64,000 nucleotides of DNA from Sinotaia quadrata (taxonomy: Eukaryota > Mollusca > Gastropoda > Architaenioglossa > Viviparidae). Below, piece after piece: positions 37,285 to 49,789 of the stretch. The notes beneath the pieces were generated by a model that saw only the letters and a list, made by a program, of their open reading frames with translations, searched no databases and was not told the DNA's origin. The stretch's first letter is position 1; each line of letters starts with the position of its first letter. A program made the translations under genes and the position numbers. The stretch spans positions 31,776,379-31,840,378 of the forward strand of contig CM054182.1 of NCBI GenBank assembly GCA_028829895.1, read 5' to 3'.

Positions 37285-37286
<2 letters not shown>

Positions 37287-37382
<96 letters not shown>

Positions 37383-37580
37383 GTATCTATCTATCTATCT
37401 ATATGTCTATCTGTCTGTCTGTCTGTCTGTCTATCGATCGATCGTTGATTCTTTACTTCATCCATCCATCCATCCATCCACCCACCCACCACCCATCCAT
37501 CCATCCAACCACCCACCCATCAATCCACCCATCCATCCATCAATCCATCCATCCATCCATCATTCATCCATCCATCCATC
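37287..37580. repeat. Compound (ATCT)n-(CTGT)n-(ATCC)n microsatellite
   Basis: ATCT units to about 37,400, then CTGT, then from 37,456 CATC/CACC units to 37,580. Iso-Tyr-Leu-Ser and His-Pro-Ser open frames are artefacts. Confidence 0.98.
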
Positions 37581-37689
37581 TATTTTATTTATTTTCTCAT
37601 CTCTATACTGTACGTGGCCGACTATTCATTGTAAGGAGAATCTTTCATTAAAAGATTGAATACATTAGCACACGCAAAATACCATAGGA

Positions 37690-37768
37690 TAACGTAGCGT
37701 AGCAGTTACGAGATAGTCGGGACTCCAGAGCTGTCCAGGGTCGAGAACGCTATAAAACGACAGGCCCC
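37690..37768 (+). mobile_element. Possible tRNA-derived SINE or tRNA relic
   Basis: TAGCGTAGCAG fits the A-box consensus exactly. About 40 bp downstream GGGTCGAGAAC resembles a B box with two mismatches. A full cloverleaf is not evident, so it is not called a tRNA gene. Confidence 0.35.
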
Positions 37769-37849
37769 ACGCAAGCTCTGGAGAATGAAGCTAATGGTGT
37801 TTTACTTAAATCTAGCTTGCTTGTTTATTTATCTCCATATTAGTTATGC

Positions 37850-37998
37850 ATGCTTTTGCTTGTTTATTGATATTAGTTAGTTATATATTTTGCTCATGTA
37901 TTTTGCTTGTTTATTTATATTAGTTAGTTATATATTTTGCTAATGTATTTTGCTTGTTTATTTATATTAGTTAGTTATATATTTTGCTCGTGTATTTT
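37850..37998. repeat. Minisatellite, about 46-48 bp, 3 copies
   Basis: TTGCTTGTTTATTTATATTA and GTTAGTTATATATTTTGCTC repeat. Confidence 0.93.
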
Positions 37999-38309
37999 CA
38001 AGTGTCCTTAAGGAGTACACAACAATGTCAAAATTTCCTTCATGTACATATTGCTTTCATTGTTCGTTTACACGCCACTATTGTAATTTGTCTTCCGTAG
38101 CAGACGTTTGTTGCGTCATGTTAAGAAAATCAAGTGTTAAGAATTATCATAATTATTAATACTCGATAACATATTTATTTTCCCTTTCTTCTTGTCCTTC
38201 TTTTCGTGCTCCTCATCAAAATAAGCAAAAGAATGAGATTTCTTTCGTCATTAGTATACATACAATGGAATAAAAGTGATTATTATAATTAACTATATAG
38301 GTAATGTGT
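37999..38309. other. Unique AT-rich spacer
   Basis: Nothing recognised. Confidence 0.5.
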
Positions 38310-38502
38310 ATTACTCTGGTATTAACGCAATGAAACAGAACATTTTCCCACCATTTATGTGTACAGAGACACGTCATTACTCTGGTATTAATGCAACGAA
38401 ACAGAACATATTATCTATGTATGTGTACAGAGACACGTCATTACTCTGGTATTAATGCAACGAAACAGAACATATTATCTATGTATGTGTACAGAGACAT
38501 GC
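38310..38502. repeat. Minisatellite, about 66-72 bp, 3 copies
   Basis: CATTACTCTGGTATTAATGC, AACGAAACAGAACATATTAT and GTGTACAGAGACACGT repeat. Confidence 0.95.
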
Positions 38503-39129
38503 TAAGTGATGTCGTAACATGGGAACAAATAGAATTATTGTGAATGTGAACGTTTTGAAGACAACATTTTGTAGGCTGTTTTAATGTCTTTCGAGCGCAT
38601 TGTCATATTATCATAGAATACCGCAACTCTTTTAATACAACAGTATATTGAACAATCCTCATCCTCCCCCCCCCCCCATTTTAGATTTATAATGTGATAC
38701 TTTCACAACGATCAACTCTCAATTTATAATTCAGAAGTTTTGTAATGCAATACTTCTATAATATCAAGATTTTTTATAATACCTGAGAACAATTACTAAA
38801 TTACCCGTATAAATAATTAAGATCAAATGTGAGAGTGCTTCACCTACTCTTCCGTCTGCGTTAATAATAACAACCAATTTCTTTTTTTAAACAGAAACAC
38901 TTGATATCTCCTTTTTAGAGTCAAAGTTTTAAAGATTTTAACTATTTGTTTTTATTTGATTATTTGTCTTTACTAAATATAGTCAATTTATTTTATCTGA
39001 TTACATATAAAGCATGTAATACTTCTGTAATCTGTGTCCAAACCTTGCACTCAAAACATGCGTGTAATAAGTAGTAGAATGAATATGCAATTAAAAGTTG
39101 TCACATTTGTATAAACCTGGTGGAATGAT
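38503..39129. other. Unique AT-rich sequence
   Basis: Contains a C homopolymer near 38,667-38,676. No gene seen. Confidence 0.5.
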
Positions 39130-39415
39130 TACATAATGAAAAGTATGTACAACTGTATAGATAGGTTGTGGTCGAATGATTACGTAATTAAAGTAGAGTC
39201 AATATTTCTCTATTCACTGGTTGCTTGATGATGTAATTAAAAGCGTGTACTATGTCTAGTCACTGGTCCAATGATTACGTAATTAAAATCGTGTCAACGT
39301 TTCTCTAATCAATGATCCCATGATGATGTAATTAAAAGCGTTTACAACAATGTATAGCCAGTGGTCCAATGATTACTAAATTAAAATCACGTCAACGTTT
39401 CTCTAATGATGATGT
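39130..39415. repeat. Degenerate minisatellite, 60-75 bp units
   Basis: GGTCCAATGATTACGTAATT, AAAATCGTGTCAACGTTTCT and TGATGATGTAATTAAAAGCG recur in an alternating order. Confidence 0.85.
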
Positions 39416-39465
39416 AATTTGGGGTGTTCATTGGTGTGCTGAACTTGGATTGTTGTAACCATGAT

Positions 39466-39705
39466 CTCTCTGGCCTACTTTGTAACTCTCGTCTTTCTGG
39501 TCTACTTTGTAATTCTTGTCTCTCTGGTCTACTTTGTAACTCTCGCCTTTCTAGTCTACTTTGTAACTCTCGTTTCTCTGGTCTACTTTATAACTCTCGA
39601 CTTTCTGTTCTACGTTGTAACTCTTATCTCTCTGGTCTACTTCGTAACTCTCGTCTTATTGGTTTATTTTGTAACTCTCGTCTTTCTGGTCCACCAATGT
39701 TTTAT
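39466..39705. repeat. 27-bp minisatellite, 9 copies
   Basis: CTCTCGTCTTTCTGGTCTAC plus TTTGTAA repeats. The 9-codon period gives a periodic hydrophobic plus-strand frame that mimics a membrane protein; I treat it as an artefact. Confidence 0.96.
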
Positions 39706-39774
39706 GATGAAGCTTCAATTTTTCAGAGCACCGAGGTCAGGATTATTTGTAGAGCGTCAACAAATGATCATGTC

Positions 39775-39925
39775 ACTCGACTTTGCAGTGTTCATTGGTC
39801 ACTAGCTACAGTCTTCACTGGCTATCAGGCCTTAGTTTTCATTAGCTATCTGGCTACAGTATTCACTGGTTATTTGGTCATATTCACTGGCTTTCTCGCC
39901 ACAATCCTCACTGGCCACTTGTTCA
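39775..39925. repeat. Degenerate 21-30 bp repeat
   Basis: TTCACTGGCTATCTGGCTACA-like phrases recur irregularly. Confidence 0.75.
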
Positions 39926-40369
39926 CAGTAGAATACACTACAAAATCTCTTACCTTTGTTATGCTTCACTATTTGGTCTGGCCTAAATACCTGTCTGATC
40001 TCACGCATGTGAACACTTCTTCTAGAAGTGTGCACTCATTATCCGACACATGCATTTCCAACTCTCTGAAATGAAAGTATAAGTTATGTTATTTGCTCAA
40101 AAGAGTCCATCTAGCTGTGATGTGATGCCTTTTCATGTGAAACACCAAGAAAGAGTGTTTACTGTTGATTCACCCTGTAAATTTGTACATCCATTTCATT
40201 TGTGCATATTTGTGTAAATGTGTTTCTCTGTTTAAAAGTTTCTGCATGTTGAATCTATTGATTGTATGTGCTTTGAGCAGTTTTTATGATTGTTTTTGTT
40301 TTTGTGCAAATAATGAAATGTGCTTTGAGTGAGTGCTCCTTAGGCCTCCACTCCACCCATCTTCTTCTG
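39926..40369. other. Unique sequence
   Basis: No feature supported. The 216-residue plus-strand frame ending at 40074 is mainly the preceding repeats. Confidence 0.45.
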
Positions 40370-40600
40370 TATCACCATCTTCATCTCTATCACCATCTTA
40401 ATCTCTATCACCATCTTCATCATCACTATCTTCATCTTTATCACCATTTTCATCCTTATTGCCATCTTCATCTTTATCACCATCTTCATCTTTATCACCA
40501 TTTTCATCCTTATCACCATCTTCATCCTTACCACAATCTTCATCTTTATCACCATCCTTATCACCATCTTCATCTTTATCACCATCTTCATTCTTATTAA
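40370..40600. repeat. 18-bp minisatellite
   Basis: About 13 copies of ATCTTTATCACCATCTTC with substitutions. His/Leu/Tyr and Lys/Met open frames are periodic artefacts. Confidence 0.96.
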
Positions 40601-41365
40601 GTTAATCAGCATCGTTGTCATTATTACTGCAACATCTATATAATTAGTGGTGGAGTTTGTAAGTACAAACACATACAAGATCTGTTAAATGAATAATGAA
40701 CTTAATAATAATCGTACCAAAACATTTGCTGAACTGCATTAAATAGTTCATATGGTGTGTAGCAAGTGTTTAGCGGTGAGTATGTCCGAAGGTGAAATTC
40801 ATACTGGAATGTAATTCATTGATATTACTTGAGATAAACATGCATAAGTATGCTTGCTGTGAAGGGAACATTATAATATTTAATTTGTCTTTTCAAAGAT
40901 ATACTATATTACTAACTGTAATATATCTCGGGTGATTTATACATACAGCTAACTCTTCTGATCTTCAACAGCACACTTCATACTTGTAATGTACCTATAC
41001 ATCTACAGCTAACTCTTGAACTTCAATAAACATTTAGCTAAGCTTGTCTGTTGAAAGTTGAACTTAGAATTAACGTTTAATTAATTAAGCTTGTCTTTGT
41101 TGAACTTCGAATTAACGTTTAGTTAAGTTTGTTGAAAGGCGAACTTCATAATAACGTTTAATTAAATGTATATTTTAAAGGTGAACTTCATTTTAAATTT
41201 AGTTAAGTACAATTGAACTTCAAACTAATGTTTAGTTAAGCGTGTCCTCTGAAAGATGAATTCAGACTAAAATTAGATAAGAATGTTTATTTAGGAAGCT
41301 GATACAATTTACACTTTACATGCTGGCTGAGTAAGATGTAACGAAGAAACTTTCCTAAACAAACT
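40601..41365. other. AT-rich, with an old degenerate repeat at 40,960-41,260
   Basis: Weak recurrence of GAACTTCAAATTAACGTTTA and GTTAAGCTTGTC indicates a decayed array of about 45-60 bp units. No gene. Confidence 0.55.
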
Positions 41366-41608
41366 CTTGCTCATGGTGTTAAATGTCTAATGGCTAAAAA
41401 TTTGGTGTTAAATGTCTAATGGCTAAAAATTTGGTGTTAAATGTCTAATGGCTAAAGAATTTGGTGTTAAATGTCTAATGGCTAAAGAATTTGGTGTTAA
41501 ATGTCTAATGGCTAAAGAATTTGGTGTTAAATGTCTAATGGCTAAAGAATTTGGTGTTAAATGTCTAATGGCTAAATACACGGTGTTAAATGTCTAATGA
41601 CTAAGTAT
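41366..41608. repeat. 29-30 bp minisatellite, 8 copies
   Basis: TTGGTGTTAAATGTCTAATG plus GCTAAAGAA repeats nearly perfectly. Confidence 0.97.
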
Positions 41609-42239
41609 AGTACAGGTAAAGACTGGAAATAAGGCTAAGATATAGACATAAGATTTATTCGAAACATCTTAAGGCAAAGAAATTGTCTTTTGTTTCATTA
41701 CACATTATTGTCTGTGGTAATAAACATAAATAAATAAATAAATGGATAAAATCAAACTGAATGAATAAATGAAGAAATATACACTTGTATATTATCAAAA
41801 CTATACATCCATTAATAAACAAACCAAGGAATCAACTAAGATATTATCGTCTAGTCGTATATAAACAAAGAACTAGAAGAATTAAAAATAATAAAATGGA
41901 ATAAATAAGAATGAATGTTTATGCGTGTGTTTATGTGTGCGCGTGTGTTTAAAATATTCTTATAAGTGCGTGTTTACGTGTGTTCTACATAAGAAAGAAA
42001 GAAATGATTAAGCACGTGAATAAACAAAAAAAATAAAATAAAATAAAACTTTAAATAAAAAAATATTTAGTTTTATTCAGTTCAGTAAACTCAAGTTTTA
42101 TATAAATAAATACATTAGTACCAAACAAGCAACGACACAACAAATAAATAAAAACCATAAATGCATTTAGACATACATTTCCTTAAACATTTCAGTAAAT
42201 AATCTCATGGAGAAACACAAACAACAAATAAATTCATGT
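41609..42239. other. Unique, A-rich
   Basis: Short AAATA runs. No gene seen. Confidence 0.5.
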
Positions 42240-42591
42240 ATATATTTAAATGAAAATAAGAGAGAAAGAAAGAAGAATCAAGTTAAACAAGAAGGAAAAA
42301 AAAAGAAAAAGGAAAGAATGTAATAAGAGAGAAATAAAAAATAAATAAATTCTTCCATGCATTTAAATAAAATAAAAATAAGGGACAAATAAAGAAAGAA
42401 AGAGAACAGAAGAAAGACGGAAAAGAAAAAAAAGAAAGTGAGAGAGAAATAAATGTATAATTCATAAATGTATTTAAATATAAAATCAGCTACAAAGAAA
42501 TAAGAAAGAAAAACAAAGCGAACATGAAAGAAAATTAAACATAAAAAGAAAGAAGGAAAGAAAAAAAAGAAAAAAGAGAAGGAAATAAATA

Positions 42592-42639
<48 letters not shown>

Positions 42640-42645
42640 AACTTG
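42240..42645. repeat. Purine-rich tract ending in (GAAA)n
   Basis: A/G-rich plus strand with AGAAAGAAAG phrases, ending in about 12 GAAA units at 42,595-42,641. The Phe/Ser-rich minus-strand frame is an artefact. Two blocks within it share ATTTAAATAAAATAAAAATA-like sequence. Confidence 0.93.
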
Positions 42646-42714
42646 GAATTAGTGTAAGAAGGTCATAAAACATATCAATCTTAGTATGACTTTCACTTAT
42701 GATGACGTCACTTT

Positions 42715-42885
42715 ACATAAGTCGTCCATGAAGAGAATTGTTCAGATTCCATCAGTGTTTAGAAGTTAATGACATAAGTCGTCCATGAAGAGAATTATTC
42801 GGATTCATCAGTGTTTAGAAGTTAATGACATAAGTCGTCCATGAAGAGAATTATTCGGATTCATCAATGTCTAGAAGTTAATGAT
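42715..42885. repeat. 56-59 bp minisatellite, 3 copies
   Basis: AAGTCGTCCATGAAGAGAAT, TATTCGGATTCATCAGTGTT and TAGAAGTTAATGACAT repeat. Confidence 0.96.
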
Positions 42886-43319
42886 GTGAGATTGAATAAA
42901 GAAAGTGAAATCATCGTGATAAAATAGACTGATAGTATGGACTGAATGAAGGAATGAAAAAAACAAACGATAAACGACAAAAGAAAGAAAGAAACTTTAC
43001 CAAGATAAAAAACAAAAGAAAGAAAGAAACAATCTTAGAATTTTACCAAGATAAAGCAAAAGTACAAAGAATGACGTCAGTGATAAAAGAAATAAATGAA
43101 AATTATTGATAATTAGAATTTGCTGTTTTTAATATTTGTCATATTAGGTTGTCTGTTTTTCACTGTGTGATACTTTTTCGCTCTATCCGCTTTCTATCAC
43201 GTGACTCTATTCATAAACCAAATCTTTAGAGAATTCATATATACTGAAATACACTATGCTACTAACAACTTTGCCAAAAGTTACACATATAATATGTTAG
43301 AAACATTTATATGAAAACA
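42886..43319. other. Unique AT-rich spacer
   Basis: A weak AAAGAAAGAAAC duplication near 42,980-43,040. No gene seen. Confidence 0.5.
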
Positions 43320-43552
43320 AGTAAACAGTATTTACTATTTACTACATTTCAAACAATAAATAGATACAAGTATACTGTACAGTTTTGCCATCATTTCAAA
43401 CAATAAATAGATACAAGTATACTGTACGGTTCTGCAATCATTTCAAACAATAAATAGATACAAGTATACTGTACGGTTCTGCAATCATTTCAAACAATAA
43501 ATAGATACAAGTATACTGTACGGTTCTGCAATAATTTCAAACAGTTCTTTAA
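43320..43552. repeat. 47-bp minisatellite, 4 copies
   Basis: CATTTCAAACAATAAATAGA and TACAAGTATACTGTACGGTT repeat. The leftmost unit is diverged. Confidence 0.96.
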
Positions 43553-43667
43553 ACATACAGAGCAATGTACTAAGTATATTTCACTTACGCACGCACCCCG
43601 CCCCACCCCCACAGAGAGAGAGAGAGAGAGATACATTCTGCACAAAATTTATTTCTGACACGCACAC

Positions 43668-43960
<293 letters not shown>

Positions 43961-44509
43961 TCCTGTTTACATTTATGCACACACACTCACAAATGCAAGA
44001 ATACATACATACACGTAGAGTACTAACAGCATTTATACAGAAATATTAAAATTAATTACTAAAACATTAATATTCAAATGATATATGTTCTCGTGCTTTC
44101 TAAGTTTATGAAATATCTCAGTTCTCTCCCCTTCAACTTAATTCAACGCGCTATCAATGAATACTTAAAATTATCGTTAGGCATAAAATAATCAATGACT
44201 TAGTAATACTCCCACCACTGACGTCACAATGTAAACACAACAACAACACAATATCAATCGTTACAAATAAATAAATAAATCGATTTCCCTGAATAACTGT
44301 GTTTATCTTAAGAGTAATTAAAATAAAATTTAAGTATAGCATCTTCGTGGAATACAAATTAAGCAAGTACAAGCTTTTAGCTGAAACTAAACTAAGCCGT
44401 TTTAAACGTCTGGAGTAAAAGTTCCATCAACGAGTATTAAATATGATATATCGACTTTCAGAAACACTGCTTTATGTGTTGCGCTGTTCGTGTGGACTTC
44501 TGAAAACTA
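43961..44509. other. Unique AT-rich sequence
   Basis: Nothing recognised. Confidence 0.5.
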
Positions 44510-44995
44510 TTAATGCACCATTAGGACCGCCTACCGTAGTGAAAACACGCCTCTGAGTTACGAGATAGTCTGTAGTCGACAGATCCCATCCTAACCTCAA
44601 CAAGAGTAATTTTAACTACCATTTTGATGACCTAACCTAATGAAAACACGCCTCCGAGTGATGGAATACTCTGTAGTCAACTGACCCCAATCCTAACGTC
44701 GACTAGAGTTATTTTACTCATCATTCTTATCGTCTGGACTACTGAAAACGAAACGTTTTTTGGAAATGGATACACTACAAGTCATCTTCTTCCAACCTCT
44801 TCCTCCACAAAAGTAATTTTATCTGTCACTCTACCGTCCAGTTTCTTGAAAACAAAACCATTTAAGAAAACTGGATATACCCGCATTCAGTTCACTGCCC
44901 CACCGCAAACCCCGCTCATAAAAATGAGTTTTATCAGCTATTTGACCATCCTACCTAGTGAAAACCAAAAACTATTAAGTTACGGTTAGGTCACG
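44510..44995. repeat. Degenerate tandem array, about 110-120 bp units
   Basis: Four diverged units with GAAAACACGCCTCTGAGTTA, TAGTCGACAGATCCCATCCT and GAGTAATTTTAACTACCATT. The first contains GTTACGAGATAGTC, also present in the tRNA-like segment at 37.7 kb. Confidence 0.8.
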
Positions 44996-45221
44996 AATCA
45001 GTGTTTCCTTCTCTCATAAAAATCATTTTACCTGCCATTCTGATCACTTTGCCAATTCAGTTCAATATATTGCTAGATCTTGAAGAGATTATTTCTGTTG
45101 TTTCGACTAAACGTATACCTTACAGAACCTTACAAAACAGTTTTGCTCTCTCTCCTTTCTTTTTCTTCTTTTCTTTTTCTTTCTCTCTCTCTCGTTATAT
45201 TTCAGAACAGTTATAATGAAC

Positions 45222-45275
45222 CTGCAATAAATCACAATAAATCACAATAAATCACAATAAATCACAATAAATCGT
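45222..45275. repeat. 12-bp tandem repeat, about 4-5 copies
   Basis: AATAAATCACAA repeats without visible change. Confidence 0.97.
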
Positions 45276-45329
45276 AAATCAAGAGACAGGTGTATCGCTT
45301 TTGCATAATGTGACCTGAAACTAACCGGT

Positions 45330-46260
45330 GATTTGGGGCATAGAATGATATCGGGTCCCAGGGAAAGACAATCTAGGTGTATCATGCACGCACAAATTCC
45401 TCGATTCTCTGCGTCACCTGTTGCCCGGTGTCTTGCAGAAAACTCAGAGCTGGTGGACTCTGGATTTTCGTTTTACTAAGGGTTACCGGCCCTTTTATCA
45501 TTTGGCCTACCTGTCGTTCTGACTTTCTTCCGGAGAGTAAGTCGGTTGTGTCTAAGCAGATTCATTTTCGGACGAAATTGTGAATTTGCACTTAGATAAA
45601 TTGTGTCTCCGATAATGCCATTTGATCCGCCGCTTGGCGCGTTTTCTACGCGCTAGAGACGAGAGTAATCACTCTTTTGTCATGGGAGTGTGAAAAATCT
45701 GTTTGAGTTCTTAAACTACGGTAGAAATATTAGCAAGCGCGTGCTTGTGTTCATCCGGTATGCAAACTTTTCTTTCACTCACGAAAGAAGTGACTCAAGC
45801 ACACTGAACAGAACAAATGCATCGTCGAAACCGCACCTTTTGTGCTAAAGAGTTCGACTGAAAGGGGACGTAACGCAGGACACACAACTCAGCGTCTGTG
45901 GTCTCCGGGTGCTGGTGAAAACTCTGGAGGAAACACTCGAGGGTTCTCGCGGAGACACTCGAGAGTTGAATGCCACGCCATGCGAGCAGATTAGACGCAC
46001 AGTTGCGCTCTCTATTTGCAAACATTCAGTTTTCCTGTATCGACGTGGTAACATGCGCGCGAGGATCGCTTTAGTCCGAATTCAGTGTTGTCAGACTGAA
46101 ATGCGATCTTTCCAAAGTCGTTTGCCTTGTCAGTATTCTTTGCACAACAACGAGTTTCCGCTAGATTTGCCGCTGTTTGCACTGTAATTAACGACGCAGA
46201 GTTGGCTACCGTCCTAGTTACTGGGTGGATGCAGCGCCTGCACGAAATCTGCATTTTGGA
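45330..46260. promoter_or_regulatory. G+C/CpG-raised non-repeat island; possible regulatory element or uncalled exon
   Basis: About 930 bp of high-complexity sequence with many CpG (for example ATTTGCCGCTGTTTGCAC and GGAGACACTCGAGAGTTGAA). Overlapping open frames exist on both strands but none has a recognisable domain or a clean splice pair. The contrast with flanking repeats suggests constraint. Confidence 0.35.
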
Positions 46261-46439
46261 GAATCAGATTACTCTCCCCTGATTTGGGGACCGATACAAC
46301 GACAATGCATCTGTTTTTAAACCACTGGAAGCTTATACTAAGTAACATTCGTTTAATAATAACAATAATATTAATGATGAAAGATGGTAATTATAAAATT
46401 AAGTTAGTCTGAATAATCTTTAGCTTAAAGCACTGTTCA

Positions 46440-46935
46440 ATATTAAATAAATTTACAGTAACCCACAATACTAAATAAACACCCAGTAACACCCAGCACC
46501 GCAATTATAAATAAACAATAGCACACAATACTACATAAACATACACAGACTACCACAAAACTAAATAAACATACGTTAACAAACAGTATCACAATTCTAA
46601 ATATACAGACAGTAACACACAATACTAAATAAACATACAATAACATACAGTGTCACATTTTAAAATAAACATACAATAACACACAATACTAAATAAACAT
46701 ACCGTAGCATCGAATACCTCAATACTAAATAAACATACCGTAGCATTGAATACCCCAATACTAAATAAACATACATTGTTTGATACTAAATAAATCAAAT
46801 ATTACTAAATTAACATTCCGTCCTACACAATGCATATATTAAAAATACACACAGAAATACACAAGTACTATATAAACATATAATGACACACAGTACTGAA
46901 ATTCATGCAATAACACACAATGCTAAATTAATATA
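46440..46935. repeat. Degenerate minisatellite, 26-40 bp units
   Basis: Many copies of ACACAATACTAAATAAACAT, ACAGTAAC. Minus-strand frames read as periodic hydrophobic peptides and are artefacts. Confidence 0.92.
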
Positions 46936-46937
46936 CA

Positions 46938-47255
46938 TTATTAAAACACAAAGCAAATATTTACACATGTAACAAAGAACACAGAACAGATGAGAAAAAA
47001 AATAAAAACAGAAATCATGAAAGTAACGATTGGCTTGTAGGTGAAAAACATGCGTATGGGTTTCAAGAACTTCACTTAAAGATTTACTGCTAAACAAACA
47101 CTATTAAAACACAACCCCAAAAATATCCACATGTAACAAAGAACACAGAAGTAGAACAGAAAAATAAAATACCACAGAAATCACGAAAGTAATTATTGGT
47201 TTGTAGGTGAAAAACACGTGCATGTTTTAAGAACTTCACTTAAAGATGTTAATCC
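46938..47255. repeat. Tandem duplication of about 160 bp
   Basis: Two copies share CACATGTAACAAAGAACACA, GAAATCATGAAAGTAACGAT, GGCTTGTAGGTGAAAAACA and AAGAACTTCACTTAAAGAT with several differences. Confidence 0.93.
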
Positions 47256-47686
47256 GTGACTAAAGACTGCATTAGAAAGATATAATCTTTAATTGAAAGC
47301 GGGGTGTGACTACATTCGAAAGGTCCTTTTTTTTTTTTTTTATTGAAAGAGGTTTGATTTTCTGCATTCGAAAGATATAATTCCTAAAGAGGTGCTTACC
47401 ACCCACAGAGCAAAATAAATAAATAGATATAAAATCAGAAAGGTCTTAGATGTCAAAATACTTCTGACCAATAAAATCTTGGTCAGCAAATACAGGAGAA
47501 TTTATAACTCTCCGGCTCTAGGACGAGGTCATCTCTGTGTGGCAGAAGTTCGTAAAACTGATCAAAACAACACTCAAGGAAACTGATATAAATTATAACC
47601 AAAATATTTATGTTGCATCCCTCATCGACTTGATTCATGGAATTACTGAAACCTTTAAACATTTTCTTCTTCACCTCCATCCCCCC
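47256..47686. other. Unique sequence
   Basis: T homopolymer near 47,327-47,341. No gene supported. Confidence 0.5.
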
Positions 47687-47763
<77 letters not shown>

Positions 47764-47770
47764 ACACACC
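47687..47770. repeat. (CA)n microsatellite
   Basis: About 40 CA units, almost pure. Confidence 0.99.
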
Positions 47771-48044
47771 ATTTCTCTCAAGTCATCGCACAAACTATTT
47801 CTTTTTTTATAATTACGTCACCATTATTTGGTTTGGTTTCATGAAACAGAGACATCACTTAACAGTCCTGGGATGCAAATCTATTTTTAAAAGAATCTTA
47901 TTTGTTTATCATGATACGTTTCAGACGATTTCATAAATATGTATGATGGGTCACTTCTTTAATTTTAGAGATTGGAAGCTTAATCTCGGTTGACCAGTGC
48001 CCTACTTAGGAATATCAGGAATACGAGTTACCCCTAGCAACGCT

Positions 48045-48375
48045 CTAACTAAAGCACACTCTTGTGTCTAGCAGGGTTGAGAAAAGCAGTGTGTGTGTGT
48101 TTTCTTTAATTGCGAGAAGTATCGTTGCATTTTATGCAATCTCTGTCTAGCAGAGCTAAGAAAGGCAGTCTTAGAGTAATTTCCGTTAAGAGAACAATCG
48201 CTGTGTTTGAAACTACTCTCTCACTCTCTAGCCTGGACACAGAGGTCAGTTCTTTTAATAACGAGAGGTATCGATGTTTCAAAACTGTTGTCTCTTAAGC
48301 AGTGTTAAGAAAGGCGGGCAAAGAGAGAGGTAATTTCCTTTAATTACAAGAAGTATCGCTGTGGTCATCACGCTC
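48045..48375. repeat. Degenerate tandem repeat, about 90-110 bp, 3 copies
   Basis: TCTAGCAGAGCTAAGAAAGG, TTTCTTTAATTACGAGAAG and TATCGCTGTG phrases recur three to four times with divergence. Confidence 0.75.
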
Positions 48376-48864
48376 ACACCTCTTTGCCTGATTTGGAACC
48401 ATCTCACGTTTCCGTGTCTTTTGCTCGTGCCAACGTTCCTCTGTCAACCATCTGCGAGATCTGTCGCCAGCTCTCTTGCAGTCTGTCCTGAATCAGCTGG
48501 CATTGATGTTGAGGATTAGCCAGCCGTGGTTGTAAAGTGAGAGGTTCCGAGAGATATTGTTACAATTGCGGGAGTCAAACTAAAGAACAATCGTTCTCTG
48601 GCTACGGTTTTGGAACAACGAATGGCTAACTTAACATGATTTAAATTATTCAAAGAACAAATGAAGAGCGAGTGGACGGACAATCGAACGAAAGAAAACA
48701 GATGCTCATATGAATATTATATAAATGATAGCTTGATTGCCGAATTACTGACTTGTTTGAGTAACCGAATGACGCACACAATGATTTTTTTCTAGTTACA
48801 TAAACACACACTTCTATTACTACTACATCACTGGATATATAGATTCTTTTAAATTGCTTCCCTT
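48376..48864. other. Unique sequence
   Basis: Moderate complexity. No gene supported. Confidence 0.45.
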
Positions 48865-49150
48865 ACTTTGCTCAATGGTCTGTCTGACTGGTTATTTGTG
48901 GAATGATTGTGTGACTGATTGCTCTGTTGAATGAATTAATAAATAATTGCTTGTTGAATGAATGAATGACTCATTGTTAATTGTAATTCTGATTGATTAC
49001 TAATCGATTGTGACTGTAATAATTGATTATCTGATTGTTGATTGATTACCATGACTGATTGTTTATTGACTGAATATAAATATTTGTTGATTACTTGTCT
49101 GATTGTTGATTGACTGTGTGGGACACTAGTTGTTTGTTGCTTATTTGAAT
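48865..49150. repeat. Degenerate short repeat, TGATTGATTGACTG-like
   Basis: Irregular recurrence of GATTGATT, GACTGATTG and TTGTTGATTGA. Confidence 0.75.
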
Positions 49151-49789
49151 GTCTAATTATTTTGTCAACTGGTTGTACAACTTAGCCCGTCAATATACAA
49201 AACAAAAGATTCAACTGATATAGATTTCCCTTTCAAAACTCAAGAACAATAAACAAGTACAAATTAAAAATTTTAATGTAATAAACAATAGGAAATCTTC
49301 TGAAAAATATTCTTAAAGTAAAGAATTTTATTGATTAGCAATAATAACAGTATTTTGAAGTAAGAATAATATACAGAACGAATGTGTGACGGACTAAGCA
49401 TAAGTACGATTTGATTGTGAATTTAAAAACACAAATTATATATATTTTTTTCAAGATGCTTGCCATATAGGAAAAGTAACAAGAAAAAGGAACAACGCAG
49501 ATAACTTGGCTAACTACGCTTTAAAAGACAATGGTATTTCCTTCCATTACAAGCAGACTTTATTTTGTTGCAAGTATACTTCAGAAATTAAGATTCAGAA
49601 ATGCTTAATTTATTTCATATCAATCTTTTATACATTTTATTTAGGAAACGAGAAAAAAACGTTTAAAATAAATTCTTAAATAATTATAATCACAAATTAG
49701 GAGAAAAACTTTTAAAATGCTAATTTAAAAAAAAAGAGAGTTAAACAACAGAACTTTTGAAACCGACAAAGATACCCAAATGGAAAAGC
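49151..49789. other. Unique AT-rich sequence
   Basis: Nothing recognised. Confidence 0.5.

Noticed and set aside
39424..40074. 216-residue plus-strand frame, and an overlapping hydrophobic frame resembling a multi-pass membrane protein
   Set aside because: The hydrophobic pattern has an exact 9-residue period from the 27-bp minisatellite; the non-repeat tail has no recognisable domain.
42278..42673. Phe/Ser-rich 131-residue minus-strand frame
   Set aside because: It comes from an A/G-rich tract ending in (GAAA)n; composition alone explains the hydrophobicity.
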